DNA from: Rhodospirillum sp047263945
GTDB lineage: Bacteria; Pseudomonadota; Alphaproteobacteria; Rhodospirillales; Rhodospirillaceae
DNA length: 64,000 bases
Direction of reading: 5' to 3'
Assembly: GCF_047263945.1 (NCBI RefSeq)
Contig: NZ_JBLAVB010000001.1
Location: 310,001-374,000, forward strand
A program made the position numbers and the translations under genes. Positions 26,331 to 34,500 of the stretch are shown here, piece by piece. Each line of letters starts with the position of its first letter. Positions within the stretch are counted from its first letter, which is position 1. The notes under the pieces are model-generated. The model was not told the DNA's origin. It ran no database searches and was given only the letters and a program-made list of their open reading frames with translations.

Positions 26331-27274
26331 CCGCGTCCACCGAAGCTTCTCCGCTCATCGCGGCCCCCCTGGGCAAGCGTGACTTGAATGTATCCTTTGA
26401 ATTCTTTCCGCCTAAGACGGACAAGATGCAGACCCAACTTTGGGAGAGCATCAAGCGGCTGGAGCCCTTGAACCCCAGCTTCGTGTCCGTGACCTACGGG
26501 GCCGGTGGCTCCACCCGGGAGCGAACCCATGATACGGTGGCTCGCATCCGCAAGGAAACCTCGCTGGCCCCTGCGGCCCATCTGACCTGCGTGGAAGCCA
26601 CGCGGGAGGAGGTCAATGAGGTCGCCAAAGCCTACTGGGAGGCGGGCGTCAAGCATATTGTCGCGCTGCGTGGCGATCCGCCGGAAGTCGGGGGGACCTA
26701 TTCGCCGCATCCGGGAGGCTACCCCTATGCCGTAGACTTGGTGAAAGGCCTGCGCGACGTGGCCGACTTCGAGATTAGCGTTGCGGCTTATCCCGAGGTG
26801 CATCCGGCGGCCGCAAGTCCGGAAGCGGACCTGGACAACCTGAAGCGCAAGATAGATGCCGGAGCGACCCGGGCTATCACCCAGTATGTCTTCGATGTGG
26901 ACATGTATCGTCGTTTCATGGACCGGGTGCGGGCTGCGGGGATTACGGTGCCTGTGGTGCCGGGGATCCTGCCGGTGACCAACTTCGCCACCGTGGTCCG
27001 CTTCTCCGGTGCCTGTGGGACATCGGTACCCAAGTGGATGCACGAGTTGTTCGATGGGCTGGACGCCGATCCCGAGAGTCGCAAGTTGGTTGCCGCGACC
27101 CTGGCAGCCGAGCAATGCCGCGCCCTCTATGACGACGGCGTCACCGACTTCCACTTCTATACATTGAACCGGGCGGATCTGGTTTACGCCATCTGCCATA
27201 TCCTCGGTGTCCGGGCCGCAAAGCCCGCATCCGATACCACCACCGAACCCAAGACCGAGGGAGCCTCCGCATGA
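26327..27274 (+). CDS. metF: Methylenetetrahydrofolate reductase
   Basis: 315 residues, starting at a GTG that overlaps the previous stop (GTGA), with GGGAG eight bases upstream. It has VSFEFFPPKTDKM (catalytic Glu region), VSVTYGAGGSTRERT, HLTCVEATREE, IVALRGDPPE and ITQYVFD, the standard MTHFR motifs for FAD and folate binding. It supplies 5-methyl-THF to MetH. It overlaps the metH start by 4 bp. C-terminal residues after about 295 are Thr/Lys-rich and nonconserved. Confidence 0.96.
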   Translation: MTASTEASPLIAAPLGKRDLNVSFEFFPPKTDKMQTQLWESIKRLEPLNPSFVSVTYGAGGSTRERTHDTVARIRKETSLAPAAHLTCVEATREEVNEVAKAYWEAGVKHIVALRGDPPEVGGTYSPHPGGYPYAVDLVKGLRDVADFEISVAAYPEVHPAAASPEADLDNLKRKIDAGATRAITQYVFDVDMYRRFMDRVRAAGITVPVVPGILPVTNFATVVRFSGACGTSVPKWMHELFDGLDADPESRKLVAATLAAEQCRALYDDGVTDFHFYTLNRADLVYAICHILGVRAAKPASDTTTEPKTEGASA

Positions 27275-30200
27275 GCAAGTTTCTCGACCACCTTCGCGAG
27301 CGTGTCCTGCTGTGCGACGGCGGCATGGGGAGCCTCGTCCAGGCCATGGACCTGTCTCTGGAAGAGGATTTCCAGGGGCAGGAAAATTGCACGGAAATCC
27401 TGAACCTGACCCGCCCGGACGTGATCCGGGAAATCCATGGTCGCTATTACGACGCGGGCGCCGACTGCGTGGAGACCAACACCTTTGGCGGCTCGACCCT
27501 GACGCTGGCCGAATTTGGCCTTCAGGACCAGGCCCATGAGATCAACAAACGGGCCGCCGAAATCGCCCGCGAGGCCGCGGAACAATACGCCGACGGCAAG
27601 GACCGTTTTGTTCTGGGCTCCGTTGGGCCGGGCACCAAGCTCCCGAGCCTGGGGCACGTCGACTACGACACCCTGAAAGAGGCCGTGCGCATCCAGTGCG
27701 AGGGGCTGATCGACGGCGGCGCCGACGCTATTCTGGTCGAGACCTGCCAGGATCCCCTGCAGTTCAAGGCGGCCATCAACGCCGCCAAGGCCGCGCGCCT
27801 CAAGTATGGAACCGATACGGCGATCATGCTGCAGGTTACCGTGGAGACCACGGGAACCATGCTGGTGGGCGCCGATATTGCCGCAGCCGCTACCGTCGCC
27901 CATTCCCTAGGCGTTGACAGCCTGGGCCTGAACTGCGCCACCGGCCCCCAGGAAATGAGTGAGCATGTGCGTTGGCTGGCGGAAAACTGGCCACACCTGA
28001 TTACCTTGCAGCCAAACGCGGGTCTACCCGAACTGCTTGACGGCAAGACCCACTATCCCTTGACTCCCGCCGAGCTGGGCGATTGGCATGGCCGTTTCAT
28101 CAGCGAGGATCGGGTGAACATGGTTGGCGGTTGCTGCGGCACCACGCCGGAGCATATCGCTGCCGTCAACGCCAAGCTCGATGAGCTGGGCAAGGGCAAG
28201 CGCCCGGCTCCGGTCAAGAAAACCGTCCATTGGGTGCCCGCCGCAGCCTCCCTTTATGGTGCGGTTCCCCTGCGTCAGGAGAACGCCTTCCTGTCCATCG
28301 GCGAGCGCTGCAATGCCAATGGCTCCAAGAAGTTCCGGACCCTGCAGGAGAATGAGGACTGGGATGCCATTGTTGGTATGGCCCGGGAACAGGTGAAGGA
28401 AGGCAGCCATACCCTGGATGTCTGCACCGCCTTTGTTGGCCGCAACGAAATTGCCGACATGACAGAGGTGATTACCCGTCTGCGCGGGGGCGTGAATGCG
28501 CCTCTGGTGATCGATTCCACCGAGACTCCGGTAATCGAGGCGGCGCTCAAGCTCTATGGTGGTAAGGCCATCATCAACTCCATCAACTTCGAAGATGGTG
28601 AGGAGCTGGCCGAAGAGCGGGTGAAGCTGGCCAAGGAATTCGGCGCTTCCGTCGTGGCCCTGACCATCGACGAAGAGGGCATGGCCAAGGATTGCGAGAA
28701 CAAGCTGCGCATCGCCAAGCGCCTCTATGACTTCGCGGTGAACAAGCATGGCCTGCCCGCCAGTGACCTGATGTTTGACCCGCTGACTTTCACCATCTGC
28801 ACGGGCAACGAGGACGACCGTAAGTTGGCCGTCGAAACCCTGCATGCCATCAAACGCATTTCCGAGGAGATGCCCGATGTGCAAATCATCCTGGGTCTCT
28901 CCAACGTCTCCTTCGGCCTGAAGCCCATTGCTCGGCATGTGCTGAACTCGGTTTTTCTGGACCATGCCGTGAAGGCGGGGATGACCGGGGCGATCGTTCA
29001 TATCTCGAAAATCGCACCGCTTCATAAGATCCCCGAGGAGGAGCTGAAGGCCGCCGAGGACTTGATCTTTGACCGTCGCGAGCCGGGCAAGGATCCGCTT
29101 CACGCCTTCATCGCCCTGTTCGAGGATCGGACCGAAGCCAAGAAGGAGGTCAAGCGCGCTGAGAAAGTCGAGGACCGCCTGAAGCAACGCATCGTCGATG
29201 GGGACCGCCTGGGACTGAATGAGGACCTTGACGAGGCCATGAAGAGCTATGAGCCGCTGGAGATCATCAACACCCTGCTGCTCGCCGGCATGAAGGTGGT
29301 TGGTGAGCTGTTCGGCGCGGGCAAGATGCAACTGCCCTTCGTGCTCCAGTCCGCAGAGACCATGAAGGCCGCCGTGGCCTATCTGGAAAACTTCATGGAA
29401 AAGGTGGAGGGCCAAGAGAAGGGCATTCTCGTGCTCGCCACCGTGAAGGGGGATGTGCACGACATTGGCAAGAATCTGGTGGACATCATCCTGTCGAACA
29501 ACGGCTACAAGGTGGTGAATATCGGCATCAAGCAGCCCATCGCCTCGATTATCGCTGCGGCCAAAGAGCATAAGGCCGATGCCATCGGCATGTCGGGCCT
29601 GCTGGTGAAGTCCACGGTGATCATGAAGGACAACCTGGCGGAATTGGCCCGGGAAGGCTTCAATACGCCGGTCTTTCTGGGGGGCGCGGCGCTGACCCGT
29701 GCCTTCGTGGAGGAGGACTGCGTGGCGGCCTACGCCACCGGTGGTCGGGTGGCCTATGCCCGTGACGCCTTCGATGGCCTGGATCTGATGGCCCGGGTCG
29801 TGGACGGCAAATTCGACGAGCATCTGTCCGGGATTCAGGATAAGCGGTCTGATCGGCCCTCCCGCAAGAAGGGAAAGGCCGAGGAAGGGGTCGCCGACAA
29901 CGACGATGTGACCGCGGATCAGGCCAAGGAAGGCGCTACGCGCGGCTTCGCCGATCGCCCCGTGGATGTCGAGGAGGTCAAAGTGCGCCGGGCCGAGTTG
30001 GCCAAGGACCACGCCATCCCGACCCCGCCCTTCTGGGGTGCTCGGGTGCTGGAAAACATCTCCCTGAAGTCGCTTGTACCCTATATCAACGAGACCACCC
30101 TTTACCAATTTCAGTGGGGGTTCCGGAAGACAGGCAAGACCCGGGCCGAGTGGAAAACCTGGGCCGAGGAAAACGTCCGCCCGATCATGTTTGACATGCT

Positions 30201-30807
30201 GAAGCGGTGTGCCGAGGAGACCATCCTGGAGCCCAAGGCCGTGTACGGGTATTGGAAAGCTGCGAGCGAAGGGGACGCCATCGTTCTGTTCGACGAGAAC
30301 GGTACGACGGAGGTGGGTCGCTTCGACTTGCCCCGTCAAAAGAAGGAGGGTGGCATCTGCATGGCCGACTTCATCCGCGACGTGGATAGCGGTGAGCGGG
30401 ACGTGATCGGTTTACAGGCCGTCACCGTGGGGGCTAAGGCCTCCGAGGTGGCTCAGGCTTGGTTCGAGGAGAACAAGTACAAGGACTACCTCTACCTCCA
30501 CGGCATTTCGGTTGAGACGGCGGAGGCCATGGCCGAATATGTCCACAAGAGGATCCGCGCTGAGCTGGGCTTCGCCACCGAGGATGCGCGCGACGTGGAG
30601 CGCCTGTTCAAGCAGGAATATCGGGGGTCCCGATATTCCTTTGGCTATCCGGCCTGTCCGAACTTGGGTGATCAGCAACTGTTGCTGGATCTGCTGGGAG
30701 CGGATCGGATCGGACTTTCCCTATCCGATGAGGATGAATTGGTGCCAGAACAGTCGACATCTGCGGTTGTGTTGTTGCATCCACAGGCGAAGTACTTCCG
30801 GGTGTAA
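27271..30807 (+). CDS. metH: Cobalamin-dependent methionine synthase
   Basis: 1178 residues, full length. In order: homocysteine domain (about 1-325, Zn ligands in GLNCATGP and GGCCGTTPEH), pterin-binding domain (about 335-625), B12 domain (about 650-860, cap helices then DVHDIGKNLV with the cobalt-ligating His), and a SAM-binding activation domain (about 900-1178). Residues about 865-905 (SDRPSRKKGKAEE...) form a charged linker. It methylates homocysteine with 5-methyl-THF. It ends 18 bp before an R1 element that provides a terminator-like hairpin. No B12 riboswitch was found upstream of the operon. Confidence 0.97.
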   Translation: MSKFLDHLRERVLLCDGGMGSLVQAMDLSLEEDFQGQENCTEILNLTRPDVIREIHGRYYDAGADCVETNTFGGSTLTLAEFGLQDQAHEINKRAAEIAREAAEQYADGKDRFVLGSVGPGTKLPSLGHVDYDTLKEAVRIQCEGLIDGGADAILVETCQDPLQFKAAINAAKAARLKYGTDTAIMLQVTVETTGTMLVGADIAAAATVAHSLGVDSLGLNCATGPQEMSEHVRWLAENWPHLITLQPNAGLPELLDGKTHYPLTPAELGDWHGRFISEDRVNMVGGCCGTTPEHIAAVNAKLDELGKGKRPAPVKKTVHWVPAAASLYGAVPLRQENAFLSIGERCNANGSKKFRTLQENEDWDAIVGMAREQVKEGSHTLDVCTAFVGRNEIADMTEVITRLRGGVNAPLVIDSTETPVIEAALKLYGGKAIINSINFEDGEELAEERVKLAKEFGASVVALTIDEEGMAKDCENKLRIAKRLYDFAVNKHGLPASDLMFDPLTFTICTGNEDDRKLAVETLHAIKRISEEMPDVQIILGLSNVSFGLKPIARHVLNSVFLDHAVKAGMTGAIVHISKIAPLHKIPEEELKAAEDLIFDRREPGKDPLHAFIALFEDRTEAKKEVKRAEKVEDRLKQRIVDGDRLGLNEDLDEAMKSYEPLEIINTLLLAGMKVVGELFGAGKMQLPFVLQSAETMKAAVAYLENFMEKVEGQEKGILVLATVKGDVHDIGKNLVDIILSNNGYKVVNIGIKQPIASIIAAAKEHKADAIGMSGLLVKSTVIMKDNLAELAREGFNTPVFLGGAALTRAFVEEDCVAAYATGGRVAYARDAFDGLDLMARVVDGKFDEHLSGIQDKRSDRPSRKKGKAEEGVADNDDVTADQAKEGATRGFADRPVDVEEVKVRRAELAKDHAIPTPPFWGARVLENISLKSLVPYINETTLYQFQWGFRKTGKTRAEWKTWAEENVRPIMFDMLKRCAEETILEPKAVYGYWKAASEGDAIVLFDENGTTEVGRFDLPRQKKEGGICMADFIRDVDSGERDVIGLQAVTVGAKASEVAQAWFEENKYKDYLYLHGISVETAEAMAEYVHKRIRAELGFATEDARDVERLFKQEYRGSRYSFGYPACPNLGDQQLLLDLLGADRIGLSLSDEDELVPEQSTSAVVLLHPQAKYFRV

Positions 30808-30825
30808 TTATCCGGGGGGGGCCTT

Positions 30826-30962
30826 ATACCAAGCGGCGCGGGTTGAAACCCACGCCGCTTTTCTTGCGTTCAAACGCCAGGCGGGCTTTTACGCGCCATA
30901 AGGCGCGGCGGCCACTTGGCCGCTTCCAAGGTGCGGTGTGTCAAACTCACCGCACCTTGGTA
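30826..30962. repeat. R1-family repeat, copy 2, with terminator-like hairpin after metH
   Basis: Nearly identical to the copies at 4684 and 33075. Its first hairpin, AAGCGGCG/CGCCGCTT with inner GGGTT/AACCC, is followed by TT and lies 25 bp after the metH stop in the orientation of a rho-independent terminator. The far end carries GCGGTGTG/CTCACCGC. Confidence 0.85.
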
Positions 30963-31407
30963 TTAGCCCCCCGGATTTTTTTGAAGAAAGCGGATTTGCT
31001 GAGAGCGGACCAATAAGGGATGTGCGCTGGGTTATAAAATATAATTTTCCAAATTTAATTGAAATGTTAGATGAAATTCCGGCGATATATTCTGGCGAGA
31101 ATTTTGTGACGTTTATTGTCCATGATTGTCATGGAGGGCCAATAAAGTGAAGGACTACAAAATAATATGGCTCCCGATGTTTGTTGATCGGCAGTTTGAT
31201 ATTTTCATTTGCCGAAAATTAAGCTAACAATTTGTTTTTTCTGAATAAATAAAAAGTAGAAATTGCTTTACAATCGGAATGGTACTTGTTTGAAAGACGC
31301 CTCCATTTTACCGCGTATTGAAATAACGTTAATACGTATTATTATGGATTTCCAGCTTGGCGTGCATCGATGGTGGGGTGGACGGCCATTGCGTTCTGGA
31401 GGTGGCG
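30963..31407. other. AT-rich region upstream of luxR, possible gene remnants
   Basis: About 445 bp, markedly AT-richer than the flanks. It contains a weak plus-strand frame (to 31150) reading YNFPNLIEMLDEIPAIYSG, followed by a GTG-started 26-residue frame overlapping its stop (31147-31227). Neither is a recognised family. The first frame starts inside the R1 repeat. They could be remnants of a displaced gene. The luxR promoter must lie here. Confidence 0.4.
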
Positions 31408-32142
31408 ATGAACGTATCCGTAATGGACAAGGCGTGGGGCTATTTCGAAAAGCTGTTTAAGGCTGATGAGCAAGACGAATTGGTTGCTTCTCTGCAAGAT
31501 GTCTTGAATTTCTTCTCTGTTAAGTATTTTGCATATTTGGGTTTGAATTTTGGAACAGGGCATACTCATCCGATCCCGATTTCAACATATCCTAAGGAAT
31601 GGTGTGATCGATATTTGGAGAATATGTACTACTCTTTTGATCCCGTTATCCAGGAAGCACGAGAGAATAATCTTCCGTTCGAATGGGGAAATCAACAATA
31701 TCGAAGCAAGCTTTCGAAAACACAAAAGAAATTTTTCAACGAAGCGAGTGAGTTTGGTGTCGTTGGTGGTTTGACATTCCCGATGCATGGTGTTCAAAAT
31801 CAACTTTCTTCTATGAGTATTGCTTGGTCTGAAAATCGAGAATTGGACCTTTATGAAAAGAACATGTTGCAATTGGCGGCTATGCATTTTCATGTCCGGC
31901 AAGTGGAAATCATTCGGCGTGATTTGGGTGCCCATGTGGGGAATGCGCGGCTATCTCCTCGGGAAACGGAGTGTTTAACCTGGGCTGCCAATGGGAAGAG
32001 TGCCTGGGAAATTGGCGCGATCCTTTCTCTCTCTGAGCATACAGTTCGTGAGTACCTGGGTAACGCTATGCGCAAATTGGAATGTGCGAACCGCGAGCAG
32101 GCCGTTGTCACTGCCGTTATGAGAGGACTCATTACCCCCTAG
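31408..32142 (+). CDS. LuxR-family quorum-sensing regulator
   Basis: 244 residues from the ATG at 31408, with GGAGG six bases upstream. An autoinducer-binding domain (about 15-160) shows WCDRYLENMYYSFDPV (the conserved W, Y and DP of the acyl-homoserine-lactone pocket) and PFEWG. A C-terminal LuxR HTH shows LSPRETECLTWAANGKSAWE and LSLSEHTVREYLGNAMRKL. The luxI-type gene follows 88 bp downstream, so this is its cognate receptor. Codon use is AT-richer than the neighbours, suggesting transfer. Confidence 0.93.
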   Translation: MNVSVMDKAWGYFEKLFKADEQDELVASLQDVLNFFSVKYFAYLGLNFGTGHTHPIPISTYPKEWCDRYLENMYYSFDPVIQEARENNLPFEWGNQQYRSKLSKTQKKFFNEASEFGVVGGLTFPMHGVQNQLSSMSIAWSENRELDLYEKNMLQLAAMHFHVRQVEIIRRDLGAHVGNARLSPRETECLTWAANGKSAWEIGAILSLSEHTVREYLGNAMRKLECANREQAVVTAVMRGLITP

Positions 32143-32148
32143 GGCACA

Positions 32149-32166
32149 ACCCCTCAGAACGGGGGG
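32149..32166. promoter_or_regulatory. Candidate lux-box-like dyad between luxR and luxI
   Basis: CCCC-TCAGAACGG-GGGG, a GC-armed dyad with 9-bp spacing, centred about 70 bp upstream of the luxI start. LuxR proteins often bind 18-20-bp dyads of this spacing upstream of luxI. It could equally be part of an mRNA hairpin after luxR. No consensus test is possible here. Confidence 0.35.
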
Positions 32167-32230
32167 ATACGCATCAGTCCCCGGAACGGTTCTCATCAAG
32201 GTCTAACGAAACCTCATGGGAGCTGAACCA

Positions 32231-32863
32231 ATGATGATTCTGGTCGAGGGGGCACGTCACCACGTCTTTCAACATGCTATTGATGAAATGCATCGTCTAA
32301 GGGCGAGGGTGTTTGATGATCGTCTTGGGTGGGAAGTGACGGTCGAAAACGGAAGAGAAATCGATAGATTCGATGCCTTGAATCCTGACTACCTTATCCG
32401 GATTGACGAGTCAGGGCTTGCCACGGCTTGTGTCCGCTTGTTGCCGACTATGGGTGGGAACATGCTGCGGGACGTGTTTCCTGAATTGGCTGGGGAAAAC
32501 GGCCCCCCCGCCGCGCCGAATCTATGGGAGAGCAGTCGATTCTGTGTTGATCACACCAGCATTGGGCAACGCCAGGGTGGTTTGAAGTCGGCCACTTTCG
32601 AGTTGTTTGCCGCCCTGCTCGAGTATGGGCTCTATCGTGGCGCGGACGCCATTGTCACCGTCACTGACCTGCGCATGGAGAAAATCCTCAATCGGGCTGG
32701 CTGGCCTCTTCGTAGGCTCGCCGAACCTCGGCAAATCGGGGTGACTAAGGCGGTTGCAGGATGTGTCGACATCAGCGCGTCCGCTTTGGCGACCGTGCGG
32801 GAGCGAGGCGGCTTGGAGGCCACACCGGTTCTGGTCGCCCCAGTCTACGAGGTGGCTGCCTGA
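32231..32863 (+). CDS. LuxI-family acyl-homoserine-lactone synthase
   Basis: 210 residues from the ATG at 32231, with GGGAG eight bases upstream. The invariant residues of the family are present: Arg and Phe/Trp in MHRLRARVFDDRLGWEV, the acidic pair in EIDRFDALNPDYLI, Arg in ACVRLLPTMGGNMLRDVFPEL, and Glu/Arg in WESSRFCVD. It makes an N-acyl-homoserine lactone from SAM and an acyl carrier (or acyl-CoA). The acyl chain cannot be predicted. Its stop overlaps the start of a small downstream gene by one base (TGATG). Confidence 0.93.
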   Translation: MMILVEGARHHVFQHAIDEMHRLRARVFDDRLGWEVTVENGREIDRFDALNPDYLIRIDESGLATACVRLLPTMGGNMLRDVFPELAGENGPPAAPNLWESSRFCVDHTSIGQRQGGLKSATFELFAALLEYGLYRGADAIVTVTDLRMEKILNRAGWPLRRLAEPRQIGVTKAVAGCVDISASALATVRERGGLEATPVLVAPVYEVAA

Positions 32864-33066
32864 TGAACACGAACAACGTTGTCAACATTCGTGCGCTCCA
32901 AACAGAACTTCAGGAGGAGGGCACCAGCCGACAGGTCGCCATGGACAGGATCGTGTCTTGCCTGGAATACCTTTCCTATCGGGCATCTGCCGTCGGTGCG
33001 GTTGAGACGTCCAATCTGATTGGTGTATCGATCTTAGCCGCTAAGCAGGAGAAAGAGCGGATTTAG
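32863..33066 (+). CDS. Small protein translationally coupled to luxI
   Basis: 67 residues starting at the ATG inside the luxI stop (TGATG). It is mainly helical by eye (VVNIRALQTELQEEG, VAMDRIVSCLEYLSYRASAV, GVSILAAKQEKERI), with no signal, TM or known domain. Tight coupling and immediate termination by an R1 element suggest it belongs to the quorum-sensing unit, perhaps as a modulator of LuxR or LuxI. I do not recognise a family. Confidence 0.75.
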   Translation: MNTNNVVNIRALQTELQEEGTSRQVAMDRIVSCLEYLSYRASAVGAVETSNLIGVSILAAKQEKERI

Positions 33067-33074
33067 AGCCTCTT

Positions 33075-33210
33075 ATACCAAGCGGCGCGGGTTTAAACCC
33101 ACGCCGCTTTTCTTGCGTTCAAACGCCACGCGGGCTTTTACGCGCCATAAGGCGCGGCGGCCACTTGGCCGCTTCCAAGGTGCGGTGAGGCAAACTCATC
33201 GCACCTTGGT
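33075..33210. repeat. R1-family repeat, copy 3, after the luxI operon
   Basis: About 136 bp, over 90 percent identical by eye to the copies at 4684 and 30826. The AAGCGGCG/CGCCGCTT hairpin followed by TT begins 13 bp after the stop of the small luxI-linked gene, in terminator orientation. Confidence 0.85.
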
Positions 33211-33305
33211 ATGAGCGGAAAAGTGGGGGCCGAAGGGAAGGTGGAGTGGATAACCGGTTTTCCGCTCCACCCGATGTTCTAACCACAGGAGTCTAGACCA
33301 AGTTA

Positions 33306-33368
33306 TCCGTCCGAAATCGAGTCCGATTTAGGACGATTTGATCCAAATTTTGATCTGGATCGGACGGA
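33306..33368. promoter_or_regulatory. Nested inverted repeats upstream of the XRE gene
   Basis: Outer arms TCCGTCCGA (33306-33314) and TCGGACGGA (33360-33368) enclose a second dyad, GTCCGAAATCG / CGATTTAGGAC with one mismatch. The region lies about 160 bp before the XRE regulator start and within 315 bp that otherwise hold no gene. It could be an operator for the regulator or a structured RNA. Confidence 0.45.
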
Positions 33369-33528
33369 GGTGGATTCACCTTTTGTCCGGTCTAAAAATA
33401 CCCGCAATGGAGGATGTTTTTTACTGAAGTGAATAGGGGTTGTTTTGTTGCGTAAAATGGTTATGGACAGGTAATTGTTCTTATTCTAAGTGTTGTGCTC
33501 TAACTATTTTGACAAAAGTGGGGCCGTG

Positions 33529-33996
33529 GTGAAACGATATTCCTCGAAGAACCCTGATCCGATTGATGTCTCCGTGGGGCGGCGTATTCGCCTTCGCCGT
33601 AGACTTCTGAAAATTTCGCAGGAGGCGCTTGGGCAAGCGATTGGCGTCACCTTTCAGCAAATCCAGAAGTATGAAAAGGGACAGAATCGTGTGGGTTGCG
33701 GTCGTCTGTGGGATTTCGCTGACGCCTTGAGGGTCGACATTTCCTTTTTTTTCGAGGATTTGGAAGGAATCGATTCATTAAGGACTCTGGTTCCAAGGGT
33801 CCAGGCAGAGACGGAAAAAGGGGCAAGCCAGTCCCCTATACCGGGTGATCCTGTTTCACGCACTGAAACCCTGGAATTATGCCAAGCCTTTTGGCAGTTG
33901 AAGCCGGGTGCACGCGAGGCCTTCCTACATTTCCTGACTGCGGCGTCCAGAATACCTGCGAGCGAGGGTCTGGAGGGAGACCAAGACGCAGCCTGA
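33529..33996 (+). CDS. XRE-family HTH regulator (alphaproteobacterial SinR/Cro type)
   Basis: 155 residues from a GTG at 33529 (VKRYSSKNPDPIDV), the start typical of this group. A longer frame begins with TTG at 33490. The HTH is VGRRIRLRRRLLKISQEALG plus VTFQQIQKYEKGQNRVGCGR, followed by RLWDFADALRVDISFFFEDL. Alphaproteobacteria carry many paralogues of unknown target, and a second paralogue lies at 51763. Its distance from the luxI operon and the nested dyad upstream suggest separate control. Confidence 0.88.
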   Translation: MKRYSSKNPDPIDVSVGRRIRLRRRLLKISQEALGQAIGVTFQQIQKYEKGQNRVGCGRLWDFADALRVDISFFFEDLEGIDSLRTLVPRVQAETEKGASQSPIPGDPVSRTETLELCQAFWQLKPGAREAFLHFLTAASRIPASEGLEGDQDAA

Positions 33997-34500
33997 CAAC
34001 AGGAGACGAGGGGCCGAGGGGCGGCGTGTTCGTTGTTTTCGTAATGGGACAGCTCACATAAGCCGCCCGAGTCCCGATGGAGCTTCGGGGGAAGGGGACC
34101 TCATAGCGAACTCTGCAGCCCACGACAGGGCGGCGTGCGTTCAGGGGCGACTTTGAGCAGGCTCAGAATATGAGCTGGAATTTTGGAGCAAAATGTATAT
34201 GCTGAAATCTTAAATTAAGAAATTCATCTTTTTGATTGTTGTGTAATTTTGAGGTTATTTATTTTAATAAAGCATCAAATTTTATTATTCAATGGCTTCT
34301 TCTCTGGCTTATAGAAAGGGGAGAGAAGTTTTGTAAGAGGGAAATGTTTTTCTAATTAATATTCTGAATAAAACCTCTTTTTGGAGGTGAATACCGCATG
34401 GGGCAGTCGGGCATCGGAGAAGGGAGATAATTTTATGACCCCGGAGAGGCTTGATTGGATATGATGGGGCGCGCACTTTTTCCCCGCAAAATGCGGGTGA
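33997..34500. other. Intergenic region, GC-rich then AT-rich, no gene seen
   Basis: About 500 bp. The first 150 bp are GC-rich; about 34180-34400 is strongly AT-rich (TTTTGAGGTTATTTATTTTAA type). No tRNA, terminator or coding frame is convincing. It probably contains the promoter of the diguanylate cyclase gene. Confidence 0.4.

Noticed and set aside
28024..30339. 771-codon open frame on the minus strand
   Set aside because: It is fully antisense to metH, which is intact and conserved. Long antisense frames are expected in GC-rich coding DNA.
30938..31150. 70-codon small ORF
   Set aside because: Its start lies in an R1 repeat and the sequence has no recognised family. It is noted only as a possible remnant.
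34180..34400. AT-rich stretch as a possible replication origin or small RNA
   Set aside because: No DnaA boxes, iterons or terminator-bounded transcript could be seen.
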